Assembly: GCA_964465945.1 (NCBI GenBank)
Contig: CAYXMM010000010.1
Coordinates: 1-64,000 of the forward strand
From: JAJRPT01 sp964465945
GTDB lineage: Bacteria > Bacteroidota > Ignavibacteria > Kapaibacteriales > UBA2268
Reading direction: 5' to 3'
DNA length: 64,000 bases
Under the pieces are notes generated by a model. That model had not been told where the DNA came from. It saw only the letters and a program-made list of their open reading frames with translations, and made no database searches. This document shows, in pieces, positions 34,201 to 43,920 of this stretch. Both the position numbers and the translations under genes were made by a program. The first letter of the stretch is position 1; every line of letters begins with the position of its first letter.

Positions 34201-36054
34201 TTTAATTACCATTTAGAAAACACAGCAGAAGAAGTTGGAAGTGAAACTAAATACGTTGTAAAAGGTTATGGCGTTGTTCCAAATATGACATTATATTACG
34301 ATAATTCAGGAACTCAAGAATTAAACGATGTAGGTTTCGGAACTATTACTTCAGGAGTACCTTCAGAAGCAGTAACAAGAACATTACGCATTGTGAATGC
34401 TCCAACTGACCCTGCCAATGGTGACAGTTTAACAATTACTGCAATTAATTGGGGAGCAGGTATATCAACAAACATAGCTGATTTAGGGAACGTGCCGTTT
34501 ATAGTTGATGAAGCTAAATTGCTAAATGATTATGGAACAAATGGTGCTTATCCGATTGTATTAAATATAAATGAAGAATTAACATTTGATGTGACATTCT
34601 ACTCAAATACACCTGGTAGTTTTGCAAGTAATGTTACAGTGGTATCTGATGCTGATGAGACAGGAAATACTGGTGTGTTTAATGGTGATATAAATATTAA
34701 TGGAGATGCTGTTAGACCTCGCTTAAATCTAGTTACAACAGACTTGTACTCTTGTTTATCAAATCCATTAAATGTTGACCAAACATATCCTAACTATCAA
34801 AATATGTTTACAGTTACTAATAGTGGTTCTAAAGATGTAACTGTAAAAAAATTAGAGTTTGTTCCTTCTGATGGAAATGCTACTGGTTACACTTTTAAAG
34901 TGAATAGTGGTATTTTGAAAAAAGCTGACGGAAGTGCTGATGTAACAGTTCCAAATACTGGTAATATAACATTAGACAACATTACAATGGCACCAAACGA
35001 TAAGTTAATAGTGTTAGTTACTTACATTCCATCAGTTGAATATGCACCTGCAACACCTAAGAAAATTAAAATGGTGTTGACAACAGACATAGTAAATGTA
35101 GATGACCAACCTGTGCCTTCTGAGTTTGATTTAACTTCTGATAGTTTTATTAGAAAATCAAGTAGTGTTGTTAAGAGAGATGATGGTCAACCTTTAACTG
35201 AAAAAGTTAACTTTACTATTAAACCACACAGAAACTTGACTTATGCAGTAAGTTTAGATAATATAACCCCGGCTACCGATTTGAAAGATGCTGGCTTAAC
35301 AACGTTACAAGTTGGTGTAGAATACAGAAGAAGTTATTTGACTTATGATAATGCACAAGGTGTTGAATTAATTGGAGATTATAAAAATAAATTTGATATT
35401 ATTGATTTGAATACTTCAATGCAACTTGAAAGAGATGCAAGCAGAGATAACAAATATAATGTAATTGAAACAATTTCATTCCAATTAGTTGCAAAAACTG
35501 GTAATATTATAAATGCTGGCGGAGATGTATTCAGAGTACACTTCAAAAGTGGATTACCGAACTTACCAGATGCAGGTTATACTATTGGAGGTGTAAGTGC
35601 AAGTGTTGATAGTCTATATTTAGAAGGTAGAGACCAAGTTGGTAATATGGAAACTTATATCAAAACTTCTATGTTTGACCCAACTGGAAACTCTTGTGGA
35701 CAAATAGTTTCTCCTGACCAAATTACATTAGACTTAGACCCTGTTTGTGGTATGGGTTATAGACCTTTAGAGCTATCAAACTATAATAACAATGCGGGAT
35801 TAGTTTCACCTAACCCAGTAACAAGTGCAGGTGGTAAAATTGAGTTTTCATTAGCATTTGACTCTGAAACAATTGTTAGGATTGTTAACTCAACTGGTGA
35901 AGTAGTTGCAGTATTAAATGACTCAAAATTATCAGCAGGAAATCACACAATAGCAATACCAGTAGATAAATTATCGAATGGTACTTATTATTATGAAATA
36001 AACTCACCATCTACGAATTTGAATGAGAGAAATGGTTTCGTAGTTGTAAAATAA
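31291..36054 (+). CDS. Giant secreted T9SS protein with IgGFc-binding-like N-terminal domain
   Basis: 1587 residues. A signal peptide (to about residue 20) is followed by an N-terminal domain (about 45-520) of the IgGFc-binding-protein type seen in FCB-group surface proteins (GKDFWLSVPPA, PVVVYVVIRYRWTTDGYLAIP, LPMELWGQIYPITLI). Then come several Ig-like or choice-of-anchor D-like modules of about 110-130 residues (FDYGKVRID, DVGFGTITSG). The last 80 residues are a T9SS sorting domain (LVSPNPVTSAGGKIEFSL, GNHTIAIPVDKLSNGTYYY, NGFVVVK). It is probably exported through the type IX system and attached to the surface. The ligand is unknown. It has its own strong promoter and terminator. Confidence 0.88.
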   Translation: MRIFYASFVFLLTFSFASAQLDKGETEEKVIKEKLHQYLEEPTNVGKDFWLSVPPALTQESVGWENFTRFFIVASGDANVKLEQAAGISQNMFVPAGAVRAFNLKPGECQPFLYAYSGSTLPPPAQVYTGKGIHITSDQPVVVYVVIRYRWTTDGYLAIPTQSLGTKYISSVYDGRPFGSSSLPNMHTIVGAYDKTKVTVTLGGGVNSLTVQLPGNKEAHSGDVIEWTINKGDVIVISNKGPSETLSGSLIEGNKPFASISGQFCTDITVFESACDYTVEMDLPMELWGQIYPITLIKQRKKPSWLRVFAKEPNTLLWRDGQEYAFFTQGVGAAGGTQNNAWIEQRVWPNGLDPATAVMTSDKPIYVCLYNPSPSDDKVLSDPFSMIQTPIEQYQNKITFSTPSAPGGLPFALNWLNIVMEADENNLVPEDMEFGRVNEDGTVDWKTVRSLYGANLDLYFPIGTGSDTLIFKDSKYKGKVFGQKHIDLTDGAYAIRSKNIFACYSYGYDQYDSYGYPTSTALRVISEDVDPPMIFWTMDCDGNIQGTTTDAPDPDSVPPVRVGLSIPEVDWDYTENYDLFKYDNSNFVPGVKTTAWSLNIVDKDKPAKTIVIFYDRSGNVSRDTITYDPELIDLREVVEYDQNGDLYEHSHGVVGLNELKTMRYEIQNMSISRTFTLKEVKLKFKDQNFKIEPLGWDINTPFAPKEIRPFTVTFQTAMEGRFLDSIGLSTECTDQYFARIMGETGIPGITVDDYDFPVQVLNASGTNPPVFSTDLRISNKCNGSEGTQPLIITGFKNPTNPDFKHNLNTLVFPLTIQPGEQVSFKVNFTATAVGNFNDSIVFETDKDLGCDPVCLITAKVIKPGIIAQDFDYGKVRIDYSKQAHTYQPTNDLITVANSSTGDDAANLTINNIVFTPVTGNIGDFSFENNFASSLPSNTMNNFKNVQVKPGEKTTPQKMVYFRPQTVGAYEFNYHLENTAEEVGSETKYVVKGYGVVPNMTLYYDNSGTQELNDVGFGTITSGVPSEAVTRTLRIVNAPTDPANGDSLTITAINWGAGISTNIADLGNVPFIVDEAKLLNDYGTNGAYPIVLNINEELTFDVTFYSNTPGSFASNVTVVSDADETGNTGVFNGDININGDAVRPRLNLVTTDLYSCLSNPLNVDQTYPNYQNMFTVTNSGSKDVTVKKLEFVPSDGNATGYTFKVNSGILKKADGSADVTVPNTGNITLDNITMAPNDKLIVLVTYIPSVEYAPATPKKIKMVLTTDIVNVDDQPVPSEFDLTSDSFIRKSSSVVKRDDGQPLTEKVNFTIKPHRNLTYAVSLDNITPATDLKDAGLTTLQVGVEYRRSYLTYDNAQGVELIGDYKNKFDIIDLNTSMQLERDASRDNKYNVIETISFQLVAKTGNIINAGGDVFRVHFKSGLPNLPDAGYTIGGVSASVDSLYLEGRDQVGNMETYIKTSMFDPTGNSCGQIVSPDQITLDLDPVCGMGYRPLELSNYNNNAGLVSPNPVTSAGGKIEFSLAFDSETIVRIVNSTGEVVAVLNDSKLSAGNHTIAIPVDKLSNGTYYYEINSPSTNLNERNGFVVVK

Positions 36055-36091
36055 TTCATTTTGATTCATTTTAGTTTTCTTTAGTATTTTT

Positions 36092-36122
36092 GGGCTGTCC
36101 TTTATGGACAGCCCTTATTATT
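36092..36122 (+). terminator. Rho-independent terminator after the IgGFc-like gene
   Basis: GGGCTGTCC (36092-36100), loop TTTAT, GGACAGCCC (36106-36114), a perfect 9-bp GC-rich stem followed by TTATTATTT. Confidence 0.9.
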
Positions 36123-36431
36123 TGTATAGAATTGTTGTTGTTTTATAACTTAGATCACTCAGTTTATTCGATAAAGTTCAATAAATTCATTCAATTCAAT
36201 TTGTTTAAAATAACGAACTCAATTGAGTATGGCTTGAAGTTTTGTGTATCTCTAATTATTTCAGTTATGCTCAATTAAGTAACTCAATCAGATTGGACAC
36301 AAAGAGATACACCATTCATTTTTCAAATTACTAGATACAGGATAAGCTAAAGCGAATTTCAATATAAAGTTAAAAGCACTTGCGATTGATAGTTTGCTTC
36401 TCCTTGTGGTGATAAATTTTTACTCTAAATA
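36123..36431. other. Non-coding spacer with inverted repeats
   Basis: About 310 bases between the terminator and the convergent sensor-kinase gene. It contains a 12-base palindrome ACTCAATTGAGT (36217-36228) and a 10-base inverted repeat GTGTATCTCT (36244-36253) / AGAGATACAC (36303-36312) enclosing about 50 bases. No gene with coding character was found; the only open frame (to about 36278) overlaps the terminator. The origin of the repeats is unclear. Confidence 0.5.
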
Positions 36432-37688
36432 CTACCCGTAATATTCTATTCTTGTTGGTAAGTCAATTTGAAAGGTTGTGCCAATGTTTGGTTGTGATTC
36501 TTTGACGTAAAGTTTACCTTTATGATATTGCTCGATTATTCTTTTTGAAAGACTTAATCCTAAACCCCAACCACGTTTTTTTGTTGTGTAACCTGGTGTG
36601 AAGATGTTCTTTTTGACTTGTTTAGACATTCCTTTGCCATTATCTTTAACAAGGATTTCTAATTTACTTCCTAATCTGTAAATGTCGATAGTTATTTCGC
36701 CATTTGGTTTTGTAATTGCTTCTGCTGCGTTTTTGATTAGGTTTTCAAGAACCCAAGTGAATAACTCTGAATTGAGGTATGCTTTGTATTGTTTGTCGTG
36801 ATAATTACCTTTTATTGTGATTTTCTTACCTAAATGCGGTAGCCGTCTTTGGAAATACATTTTAGCATTATCGATAAGCTCGGCTATATCTACTTTTTGA
36901 AGTTCGGGTGTTGAACCAATTTTGGCGAATCTGTTTGCAATAATGTTTAAGCGAACTACATCTTTTTCCATTTCGACTACGGTTTCATTAACTTCTTGGT
37001 CGTCTTGAAGTTTTAAGATTTCAATCCAAGCAAGGAGAGAAGAAAGTGGCGTCCCCATTTGATGCGCAGCTTCTTTTGACATTCCAACCCAAACCATACT
37101 CTCTTGATTTTTTCTTATATCATTGAAAATAACATAACTTAAGATTAATAAACCACCAACTGAGAGAATGACAATTATTGGGAATATCTTTAAGATGTCG
37201 ACAACAGTTGAGTTTGTGTAGAAGATTTTCATTAATATTTGCCCGTCGTTGTCTCTCACAACGATTGGCTCATAAGTATCTGACATTTCTTTTACGAGAT
37301 TGTTCATATACTTTGTTTTTTCTTCTTGTGATAAATTATCTTCAAATTTAATATTTAAACTATTTTTCTCATAAGGATAATTTGGTTGATTATTCTCATT
37401 TGTTGAAATTAGAGGGAATGTGATGTTTTCGTTTACTTGCTCTAATAATTTAAATAAATCTTCTGTTTTAGAGCTATCATCATTAATAGATATAGCAATG
37501 TCTTTGTAAATCAAAGCACTAACTTCGATTAATTTTTGTTCTTTCTCGATTAAATCTTTTATTAAAAATTGGATAAAGATAATAATTGCAATAATAATAG
37601 TTGTAGCAATAATTAGAAGTATTGTTCTAATTTGCCATTTATCCATAAAAAAGTATATTTGTTGTATGAAACTGCTTTTTTCTTTCAA
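36432..37688 (-). CDS. Orphan membrane sensor histidine kinase
   Basis: 418 residues. Transmembrane helices at about 21-44 and 166-187 enclose a periplasmic sensor region of about 120 residues. The cytoplasmic part has the phospho-acceptor H209 in KEAAHQMGTPLSSLL and the ATP-binding N, G1 and G2 boxes (NLIKNAAEAI, VKDNGKGM, GWGLGLSLSKRI). All catalytic motifs look intact. No HAMP domain is obvious and no response regulator gene is adjacent. The start overlaps the end of hisS by 4 bases, so it is translated from the hisS message. The signal and the partner are unknown. Confidence 0.9.
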   Translation of the reverse strand: MKEKSSFIQQIYFFMDKWQIRTILLIIATTIIIAIIIFIQFLIKDLIEKEQKLIEVSALIYKDIAISINDDSSKTEDLFKLLEQVNENITFPLISTNENNQPNYPYEKNSLNIKFEDNLSQEEKTKYMNNLVKEMSDTYEPIVVRDNDGQILMKIFYTNSTVVDILKIFPIIVILSVGGLLILSYVIFNDIRKNQESMVWVGMSKEAAHQMGTPLSSLLAWIEILKLQDDQEVNETVVEMEKDVVRLNIIANRFAKIGSTPELQKVDIAELIDNAKMYFQRRLPHLGKKITIKGNYHDKQYKAYLNSELFTWVLENLIKNAAEAITKPNGEITIDIYRLGSKLEILVKDNGKGMSKQVKKNIFTPGYTTKKRGWGLGLSLSKRIIEQYHKGKLYVKESQPNIGTTFQIDLPTRIEYYG

Positions 37689-38935
37689 TTTAATATTTCT
37701 GTTGTGGTTAAATCTTCAAATTTTAATTCTTTTTGGATTCCTGTTTTCATATCTTTTAAAGATACTATGCCTTTTTCAATTTCATTTTCGCCTATAACCA
37801 TACATTTTTTTGCTCCGAGTTTATCAGCATCTTTGAATTGAGATTTCATTGACTTATTAAGTAAGTCGTAACTTAATTTAATATTTTGATTTCTGAGATT
37901 CTTTACTAAATTATAGAAAATTTCGTTATTAGAGGTTTGTTTGACTATATATAAGTCAATTTCTTCATTTAAGCCATCAAATTTATTAATTGAATCTAAA
38001 ATTAATAGTAGTCTTTCAACTCCCATTGCGAACCCAACGGCTGGGATATCTTTACCACCTAATTGTGAGAATAATTCGTTATATCTTCCACCACCACCGA
38101 ATGAATCTTGCGCGCCTAAATGATTGCTTTGAAATTCAAAAACTGTGTGAGAGTAATAGTCAAGTCCTCTTACTAATTTAAAATTTTCTTTATAACTGAT
38201 GCCTAATTGATTTAATGCTTCTTTTACTTTTCCATAATGATTATTTGATTCATCGTCTAAATTTTCTGAAATCTTAGGTGCGTTTTCTAAAAGTTGAATA
38301 TCTTCAGGAGCTTTTGAATCTAAAATTCTAAGTGGATTTTTATCTAATCTTTCTAAACTTGTTTCAGATAGTTTATCTTTATTATCCTGTAAAAATTCAA
38401 TTAATATCTTATTATAATTCTCTCTTGAAATTTTGTTTCCGATTGAATTAATAAAAAGAGTATATTCGAATATTCCAATTTCGTGGATTAATTTATCAGC
38501 TAATTGAATAACTTCAATATCACTTTCTGGATATGGGGAAGAAAGACATTCAACTCCGAATTGATGGAATTGTCTGAAACGACCTTTTTGTGGTCTTTCA
38601 TATCGGAAGAATGGACCGAAGTACCATAATTTCTGGACACCACCTGTATTAGTGATTGAATTTTCTATTGCGGCTCTAACAAGGGCTGCGGTCATTTCTG
38701 GTCTTAAAGTTAATGATGTATCTGACCTGTCATTAAAGGTATACATTTCCTTATTAACGATGTCAGTTGCTTCGCCGATAGAACGGGAGAAAACTTCTGT
38801 TAATTCAAAAATTGGGGTTCTTATTTCTTTGTATGAAAATAGTGCTGTTATTTCTTTAAATTTTGATTCTAAGTATTGCCATTTGAATGTTTCTTCTGGT
38901 AATATATCTTTTGTTCCTCTTGGAGTTTTTATCAT
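37685..38935 (-). CDS. hisS: Histidyl-tRNA synthetase
   Basis: 416 residues, normal length for bacterial class II HisRS, which charges tRNA-His. Visible motifs: motif 2 (FRYERPQKGRFRQFHQFG), the histidine-binding HisA loop (LVRGLDYYSHTVFEF) and motif 3 (GFAMGVERLLL). The N-terminus IKTPRGTKDILPEE is typical. It lies 19 bases downstream of the WD40 T9SS gene and overlaps the sensor-kinase gene by 4 bases. It may be transcribed with both, although a promoter of its own inside the 3' end of the upstream gene cannot be excluded. Confidence 0.96.
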   Translation of the reverse strand: MIKTPRGTKDILPEETFKWQYLESKFKEITALFSYKEIRTPIFELTEVFSRSIGEATDIVNKEMYTFNDRSDTSLTLRPEMTAALVRAAIENSITNTGGVQKLWYFGPFFRYERPQKGRFRQFHQFGVECLSSPYPESDIEVIQLADKLIHEIGIFEYTLFINSIGNKISRENYNKILIEFLQDNKDKLSETSLERLDKNPLRILDSKAPEDIQLLENAPKISENLDDESNNHYGKVKEALNQLGISYKENFKLVRGLDYYSHTVFEFQSNHLGAQDSFGGGGRYNELFSQLGGKDIPAVGFAMGVERLLLILDSINKFDGLNEEIDLYIVKQTSNNEIFYNLVKNLRNQNIKLSYDLLNKSMKSQFKDADKLGAKKCMVIGENEIEKGIVSLKDMKTGIQKELKFEDLTTTEILN

Positions 38936-38954
38936 TTTGTAACCAATTTTAAAA

Positions 38955-41900
38955 CTATTTATTTATTATAATGCTTTTCGTCTCTTTCATATTTTTTGTT
39001 TCAAGTACATAAAAATATGAGCCGTTTGGTAAATCATTTAAGTTTATTTGCAAATCATATCTTCCAACTGGGATAACGCTATTCACAATTTCTTTTACTT
39101 TATTTCCATTAATATCGATTATATAGAGATTTGTTTTACTTTTTTCAATTATTTCAAATTCTATATTTGTATTTGAAATAACTGGATTTGGGAAGTTTTG
39201 AGTTAGTTCGAATTTTCCTTCTGTATCGATTAGTCGGACTCCACCTTCCTTGCATACGTCAATTTGGTTAATTCTTGGGTTATTCCAATTTAAAATAATT
39301 TTTCCTTCACCGATTGGGGTAACGCTTGAAATAGTAATATCAGAGTAAGTAGTTTTTCCAAGTCCAACTCTGAAAGTTAGTTTTGATAACTCGGCATCTG
39401 GTAAAAGTAAATTTTCTCTATTTACTAAATTTATATCAAATTCAATTGTTCTTATGTCTCCTATGTCGTAAATTAATTTGTAGTTAAACAATGGTTCAAG
39501 CATTGTTTTGTTGTAACTAATTCTAAAATTGAAACCAGAAATACTCTCAATAATTCCTAAATTAGATATTTTATCTATAAGCAATGGGCATTCTATAATT
39601 TGATTATTTACAACATCTTGAGAATTAATTTTGATTGTCAGAGTATCAACTCTGGGAGGAACTCCTGCTCCACTAACAAGATATTTACTTGCTTTTGTTT
39701 CGTCACTATGATAGATTTTTAAAATTGAGTTAAATTTTCCCAATGTATCGGTTTGAAATTGTAAATTACTATATAAATCAATGTTTGCTGGCAATGTATT
39801 ATTTGTTGAATTATCGCTTAAATATGTGAAATTGTCATAATCTAAGTCGTAAATCTTAATACTATCGATTTCTAAACTTTTAGGGTCTAAATTTCTTAAT
39901 AGAGGTAAATTATTTATTTCTTTTGTTTCTGCAACGACTAAATTTCCAAAATTTATTGTATCAGTAAGTTTTTGTATGTTTGATTTGTAACCAAAGCCAG
40001 AAAAGTATTTGTAAATGACTTTTGCTGGTAACGTAAGTTCAAGCGTAGCCATTCTTTCGCCTACCTGATTAGGTGTGAAAACAATATCTAAACTATAATT
40101 TTCATTTGGGTTCAATGTGATATATTTATGATTGTTTTTAAATTTAAACTCATCTCTATCACGTCCTTTTATACTAATTGAATCTATTAATATAGAAGAA
40201 CTACTGTTATTTTGAATTAATGCAGAGAATGAACTATCGGCTGATTTTCCAAGCATTGTATAATCAAAGGCAAAATCTCTAATACTTGCTAATGGGTCGA
40301 GAATTACAAAATTGCAATCGCTTGTATCCATTTGAATATCACGTTCTTTGAGTTTCCAGATTTTTGCATATCCGTCCCAAGATGAAGTAACAACTCTACT
40401 TGCATCGAAGTTGTAATTTGTTGTCATTACAAATGAAGTATGCTCTTTAAAAGAAGCAGTTGAGTCTCCATCTGTTAAATCCCAACGAATTGCTTCATTT
40501 CCTGCACTTGAAATTAATAAAGTGTCTTTATTGCTGTAATAGAAAAATGATGAGTTTGGAGTTGCGAGCGAGTCATAGCTATCTTTAAAACTTGGTGGAT
40601 GGTAAAATGAGTATATTTTTTTGTCATTTGGGTAGTCCCAAACTGATATTTCTTTTGTTAGTTTATTTGTGATTGAAATTAATTTTGAGTCCGGACTTAT
40701 GTCTATATGCGTGATAGGTTGGTTTCCACCTCCTACACTTGTATTAAATGATTTGATTAGTTTGTTGTCTAAGACTGCATAAGCATTTGCTATTCCATTT
40801 CTTAGACCTACTATATAAAATTTATTATTAGGGGCAAATTTAGTAAAACGAATGTTTTGTCCTTCGTTTTTTTCATAGAACTGCTGTCCTGTTTTAAGGT
40901 CAAATATTCGGTATTTCCCGTCTAAACAGCTTGTGATTAACTCGCTATTGTTAATACTAAAATCAACAGAATTAACTTCGCCTTTGTGGGTATCAAAACT
41001 TCTAAAAATTTCGCCAAACAATGGAGAATTTGGATTTGCATACCAAACTATTGCTTTCCCATCTTTGCTACACGCAGCAATATACTCTCCATTAGGTGAA
41101 TAAATCGCGTAATTAACAACATCTCTATGACCTCGAAATTCTTGCACTAATTCTCCTGAGTTTGAATTCCAAACCCTTACTAAGCCATCGCTTGCAGCGG
41201 TTACAATATAATTTCCATCAGGTGAGAAAAATGCTGAATTTAATTTATTATCATTTTGGGTTGAAAATTGAAGATGATTGAGGTTAATTGTTTTTCCTAT
41301 ATTATTGGGCCATAATTGTAATACTCTAACTAACCCAGTATTAGTAGTGGTGTTCGGCACGACCCAATCGTAATTTAATCCTACTACGTTTTTTGCAAGC
41401 GTATCCCAATTTGCTCCATTATTTAATGAATATTCTAATTGGACTACGTCTCTTGGTAGAACTCCTTCCCATTGGACTTGAACAACATCATTGACGAATA
41501 AGGTGTCTTGACAGTCTGGGTTAGATAGTCTTAGGGTTTTACGAAGTGGAGGAGTGTTTGGAAAGCCGCCTGTTATGTTTATTTTATTTCCAAAACAAGC
41601 ATCGCTTTTGATTAAAATTTGGGTAAAAACAAGTGCAGAATCTTTAGGTGTAAATTTTATTTGCAATGGATAAGTTTGCCCTTTTTTTAATAAATATGGC
41701 TTTTCTATTGTCTCGTCTATACCGCCGAATAAGGTAAAAACTCCGTCATAATTGTCTGACAATTTAATATTATATAAGTAAACATCTGAATTATCTGCAC
41801 GAATAAAAAATTCTTCTGAATCTTCTTTCCCTGGTAATATATTAGCAAAGTTTTTGTCGATTGGGTCAGAGCTTATTTTTGGCTTTAATGAATCTAAAAC

Positions 41901-42764
41901 TGAAATATCAAAAGTAAATGAGTTGGAGTAATATTTCATCTGAATTGTATTGCTGTTTAAAGTATTGCAATCGGCTTTAATATCATAATTTACGTTTGTG
42001 AAAGAATAACGTAACAAATTTGCATTTAATACTCTTGAAGCGTCGTAAACACTATCAATAGCTGGTACATAAAATCCATTTACTTTATTTGAAATTTGTT
42101 TAAAGTTATCATTTTTGTTTATATTCATATCATAGAATGATAGGGTAATTTGATTATTATTTAAAATATTGAAAAGTGCACTTTCGTTATTTAATTTGAT
42201 TGGAGAGTCAGAAAAGCATAGAATTTCTTTTTCTCCAACCATTGATTTTAATATTTCAATTGGATTATTTGGTTTAAAATTTAAAGTATATTCTATGTTT
42301 GAAATATATTCTATTTCTTGTCTTCTTAGCGTAGAATTCAATTCAATTGAGTCAATTTCACCTAGTTTGAAATCATAATTTAGATTGTCAAAACATATTA
42401 AATAGTATTCAATTTGTTTTGGAATGTTAAATTTTAATAAATTTGTAATTATTTTTATTACATGTTCTTTTTTTGTTGAGTCTAAACTTAAATCAAAGTA
42501 AATGATAACTTTTTTATTTGATAATATTCCAGCATTTGTATTTTGAATTGTTAGATTAGTAAGAGTTCGACTATTTGAAGAGATAATTAAATCGTCGTTA
42601 GTTAAATTATTAACTGGCAAAATGTTATCATTAAAAAAGTATAGTTTTGAATTGATAGTAGGTAGGTTCAGCGTATCAATTTCATTAATATACAAATATG
42701 AATTTGAATAAGAAAATTGAACCAAACATAGCAATAAAATCGTAAGATTTATAATTCTTTGCAT
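38955..42764 (-). CDS. Secreted T9SS protein with WD40 propeller
   Basis: 1269 residues. A signal peptide (MQRIINLTILLLCLVQFSYS) is followed by an N-terminal region with a von Willebrand-like layout (KKVIIYFDLSLDS). Next are Ig-like parts and a seven-blade-sized WD40 block (about residues 480-770; FSPDGNYIVTAASDGLVRVWN, HRDVVNYAIYSPNGEYIAAC). Choice-of-anchor-like beta modules follow, and the last 80 residues are a T9SS sorting domain (FELTQNFPNPVISNTNIEFEI, LPNGSYFYVLET). A surface-exposed or released protein is expected. The binding partner is unknown. Divergent from the exported-protein gene at 42867, with about 100 bases between the starts. Confidence 0.85.
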   Translation of the reverse strand: MQRIINLTILLLCLVQFSYSNSYLYINEIDTLNLPTINSKLYFFNDNILPVNNLTNDDLIISSNSRTLTNLTIQNTNAGILSNKKVIIYFDLSLDSTKKEHVIKIITNLLKFNIPKQIEYYLICFDNLNYDFKLGEIDSIELNSTLRRQEIEYISNIEYTLNFKPNNPIEILKSMVGEKEILCFSDSPIKLNNESALFNILNNNQITLSFYDMNINKNDNFKQISNKVNGFYVPAIDSVYDASRVLNANLLRYSFTNVNYDIKADCNTLNSNTIQMKYYSNSFTFDISVLDSLKPKISSDPIDKNFANILPGKEDSEEFFIRADNSDVYLYNIKLSDNYDGVFTLFGGIDETIEKPYLLKKGQTYPLQIKFTPKDSALVFTQILIKSDACFGNKINITGGFPNTPPLRKTLRLSNPDCQDTLFVNDVVQVQWEGVLPRDVVQLEYSLNNGANWDTLAKNVVGLNYDWVVPNTTTNTGLVRVLQLWPNNIGKTINLNHLQFSTQNDNKLNSAFFSPDGNYIVTAASDGLVRVWNSNSGELVQEFRGHRDVVNYAIYSPNGEYIAACSKDGKAIVWYANPNSPLFGEIFRSFDTHKGEVNSVDFSINNSELITSCLDGKYRIFDLKTGQQFYEKNEGQNIRFTKFAPNNKFYIVGLRNGIANAYAVLDNKLIKSFNTSVGGGNQPITHIDISPDSKLISITNKLTKEISVWDYPNDKKIYSFYHPPSFKDSYDSLATPNSSFFYYSNKDTLLISSAGNEAIRWDLTDGDSTASFKEHTSFVMTTNYNFDASRVVTSSWDGYAKIWKLKERDIQMDTSDCNFVILDPLASIRDFAFDYTMLGKSADSSFSALIQNNSSSSILIDSISIKGRDRDEFKFKNNHKYITLNPNENYSLDIVFTPNQVGERMATLELTLPAKVIYKYFSGFGYKSNIQKLTDTINFGNLVVAETKEINNLPLLRNLDPKSLEIDSIKIYDLDYDNFTYLSDNSTNNTLPANIDLYSNLQFQTDTLGKFNSILKIYHSDETKASKYLVSGAGVPPRVDTLTIKINSQDVVNNQIIECPLLIDKISNLGIIESISGFNFRISYNKTMLEPLFNYKLIYDIGDIRTIEFDINLVNRENLLLPDAELSKLTFRVGLGKTTYSDITISSVTPIGEGKIILNWNNPRINQIDVCKEGGVRLIDTEGKFELTQNFPNPVISNTNIEFEIIEKSKTNLYIIDINGNKVKEIVNSVIPVGRYDLQINLNDLPNGSYFYVLETKNMKETKSIIINK

Positions 42765-42866
42765 AATTTAATCTTATTTTGATGAGAGTATTTTAAATTC
42801 TTCTTCTTTATGTAATGCGAATTTAACTAAAAAATTGTTTTTTTCATTATAATTGTTTAAAAAATT

Positions 42867-43790
42867 ATGAACTTAATACAAATATTTCTTTTTTTCATTT
42901 CTTCTAATTTCTATTTACAAGCACAAACTTCAATTTTTGAAGAAGGGTCAGTTACATTTTCAAAAGATACAGTTTGTGTTAAATATGAATTTTACCCTAA
43001 TGATACTTTGGTTTATAGTATCCAGGGGTTTGATTCACTTTCGACTAATTATGAACCACCACTATTACGGAACAGAAAGGAAATTCAGATGTTTATTGTG
43101 GATTCGGTGGACACTAATTTTCGTTATCATATTAGTCAGTATTTAATGGAATATAATGCTATTGAGAATAATGCGGAGATGAAGAATAACCTTGTTGCAA
43201 ATCATCCTTGGGTTAAGAAAAAAGTATCTTTTGTTATTGACCAGTTTGGTAAGCGGTATTCATATTCTACGACTGATTCAAATACAGCAATGGTTTCACC
43301 AGGTGGTCCATTTGCTCCGTTTTTGTTCTTTGATTTGGGGTTATATTGCAATCAAATAGATATAAATTGGAATGTTAGGTCAAATATTGAGGTTCCAGAA
43401 AATGGGATTCCCTTTCCATTATTTAATTGTATGACGTTATATAAGTTTAGAGAACCACTTGATACTATGGGACAGAAGGTTAATCGATTAGAATTAATTA
43501 GGACAGGACAAGGTTCTTATGAGTTTCCACATAATGGGAAAACTGCTACAATAACAAGTATTACGAATGAATTTGGGCTACTTGATATTTCGCAAATTGA
43601 TAATATTCCTATTCATTATTATGTTACGAAAGAGGTCAAAGTTAATATTAATCAAAATCAAGGATATGTCATACCTGGATATAATTTTTATACTCAATAT
43701 TACACATTAATAAAATATAGTTCACCTTGGCGAACAATGAAGTTTGAAGGTTTTCAAAATGCTAAAGTAAAGGGGAAAAGTAAGAAATAG
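42867..43790 (+). CDS. Exported protein of unknown function
   Basis: 307 residues with a signal peptide (MNLIQIFLFFISSNFYLQA) and a beta-rich mature part without Cys-rich or repeat sections. Segments such as LVYSIQGFDSL, FVIDQFGKRYSYST and TGQGSYEFPHNGKTATIT recall exported Bacteroidota proteins that compare a 'model' and 'error' strand pattern (DUF6263-like), but I cannot assign a family. It ends in a basic tail (KVKGKSKK). It stands alone, divergent from the WD40 gene and 130 bases before the YebC gene. Confidence 0.7.
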   Translation: MNLIQIFLFFISSNFYLQAQTSIFEEGSVTFSKDTVCVKYEFYPNDTLVYSIQGFDSLSTNYEPPLLRNRKEIQMFIVDSVDTNFRYHISQYLMEYNAIENNAEMKNNLVANHPWVKKKVSFVIDQFGKRYSYSTTDSNTAMVSPGGPFAPFLFFDLGLYCNQIDINWNVRSNIEVPENGIPFPLFNCMTLYKFREPLDTMGQKVNRLELIRTGQGSYEFPHNGKTATITSITNEFGLLDISQIDNIPIHYYVTKEVKVNINQNQGYVIPGYNFYTQYYTLIKYSSPWRTMKFEGFQNAKVKGKSKK

Positions 43791-43920
43791 GGAATTATAA
43801 TGTTGAGAATTACAATGTAAAGGAAAATAAATGAATGAACCTCTTATAATTTTTCTTCATTAATTAACTTTCAAAAAAAAATATTAATTTTGTATTTTTA
43901 TTACTAAAATCTGAAATTTT

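Noticed and set aside
36090..36278. 62-residue open frame after the IgGFc-like gene
   Set aside because: It starts in a terminator stem and has no ribosome binding site or recognisable sequence.
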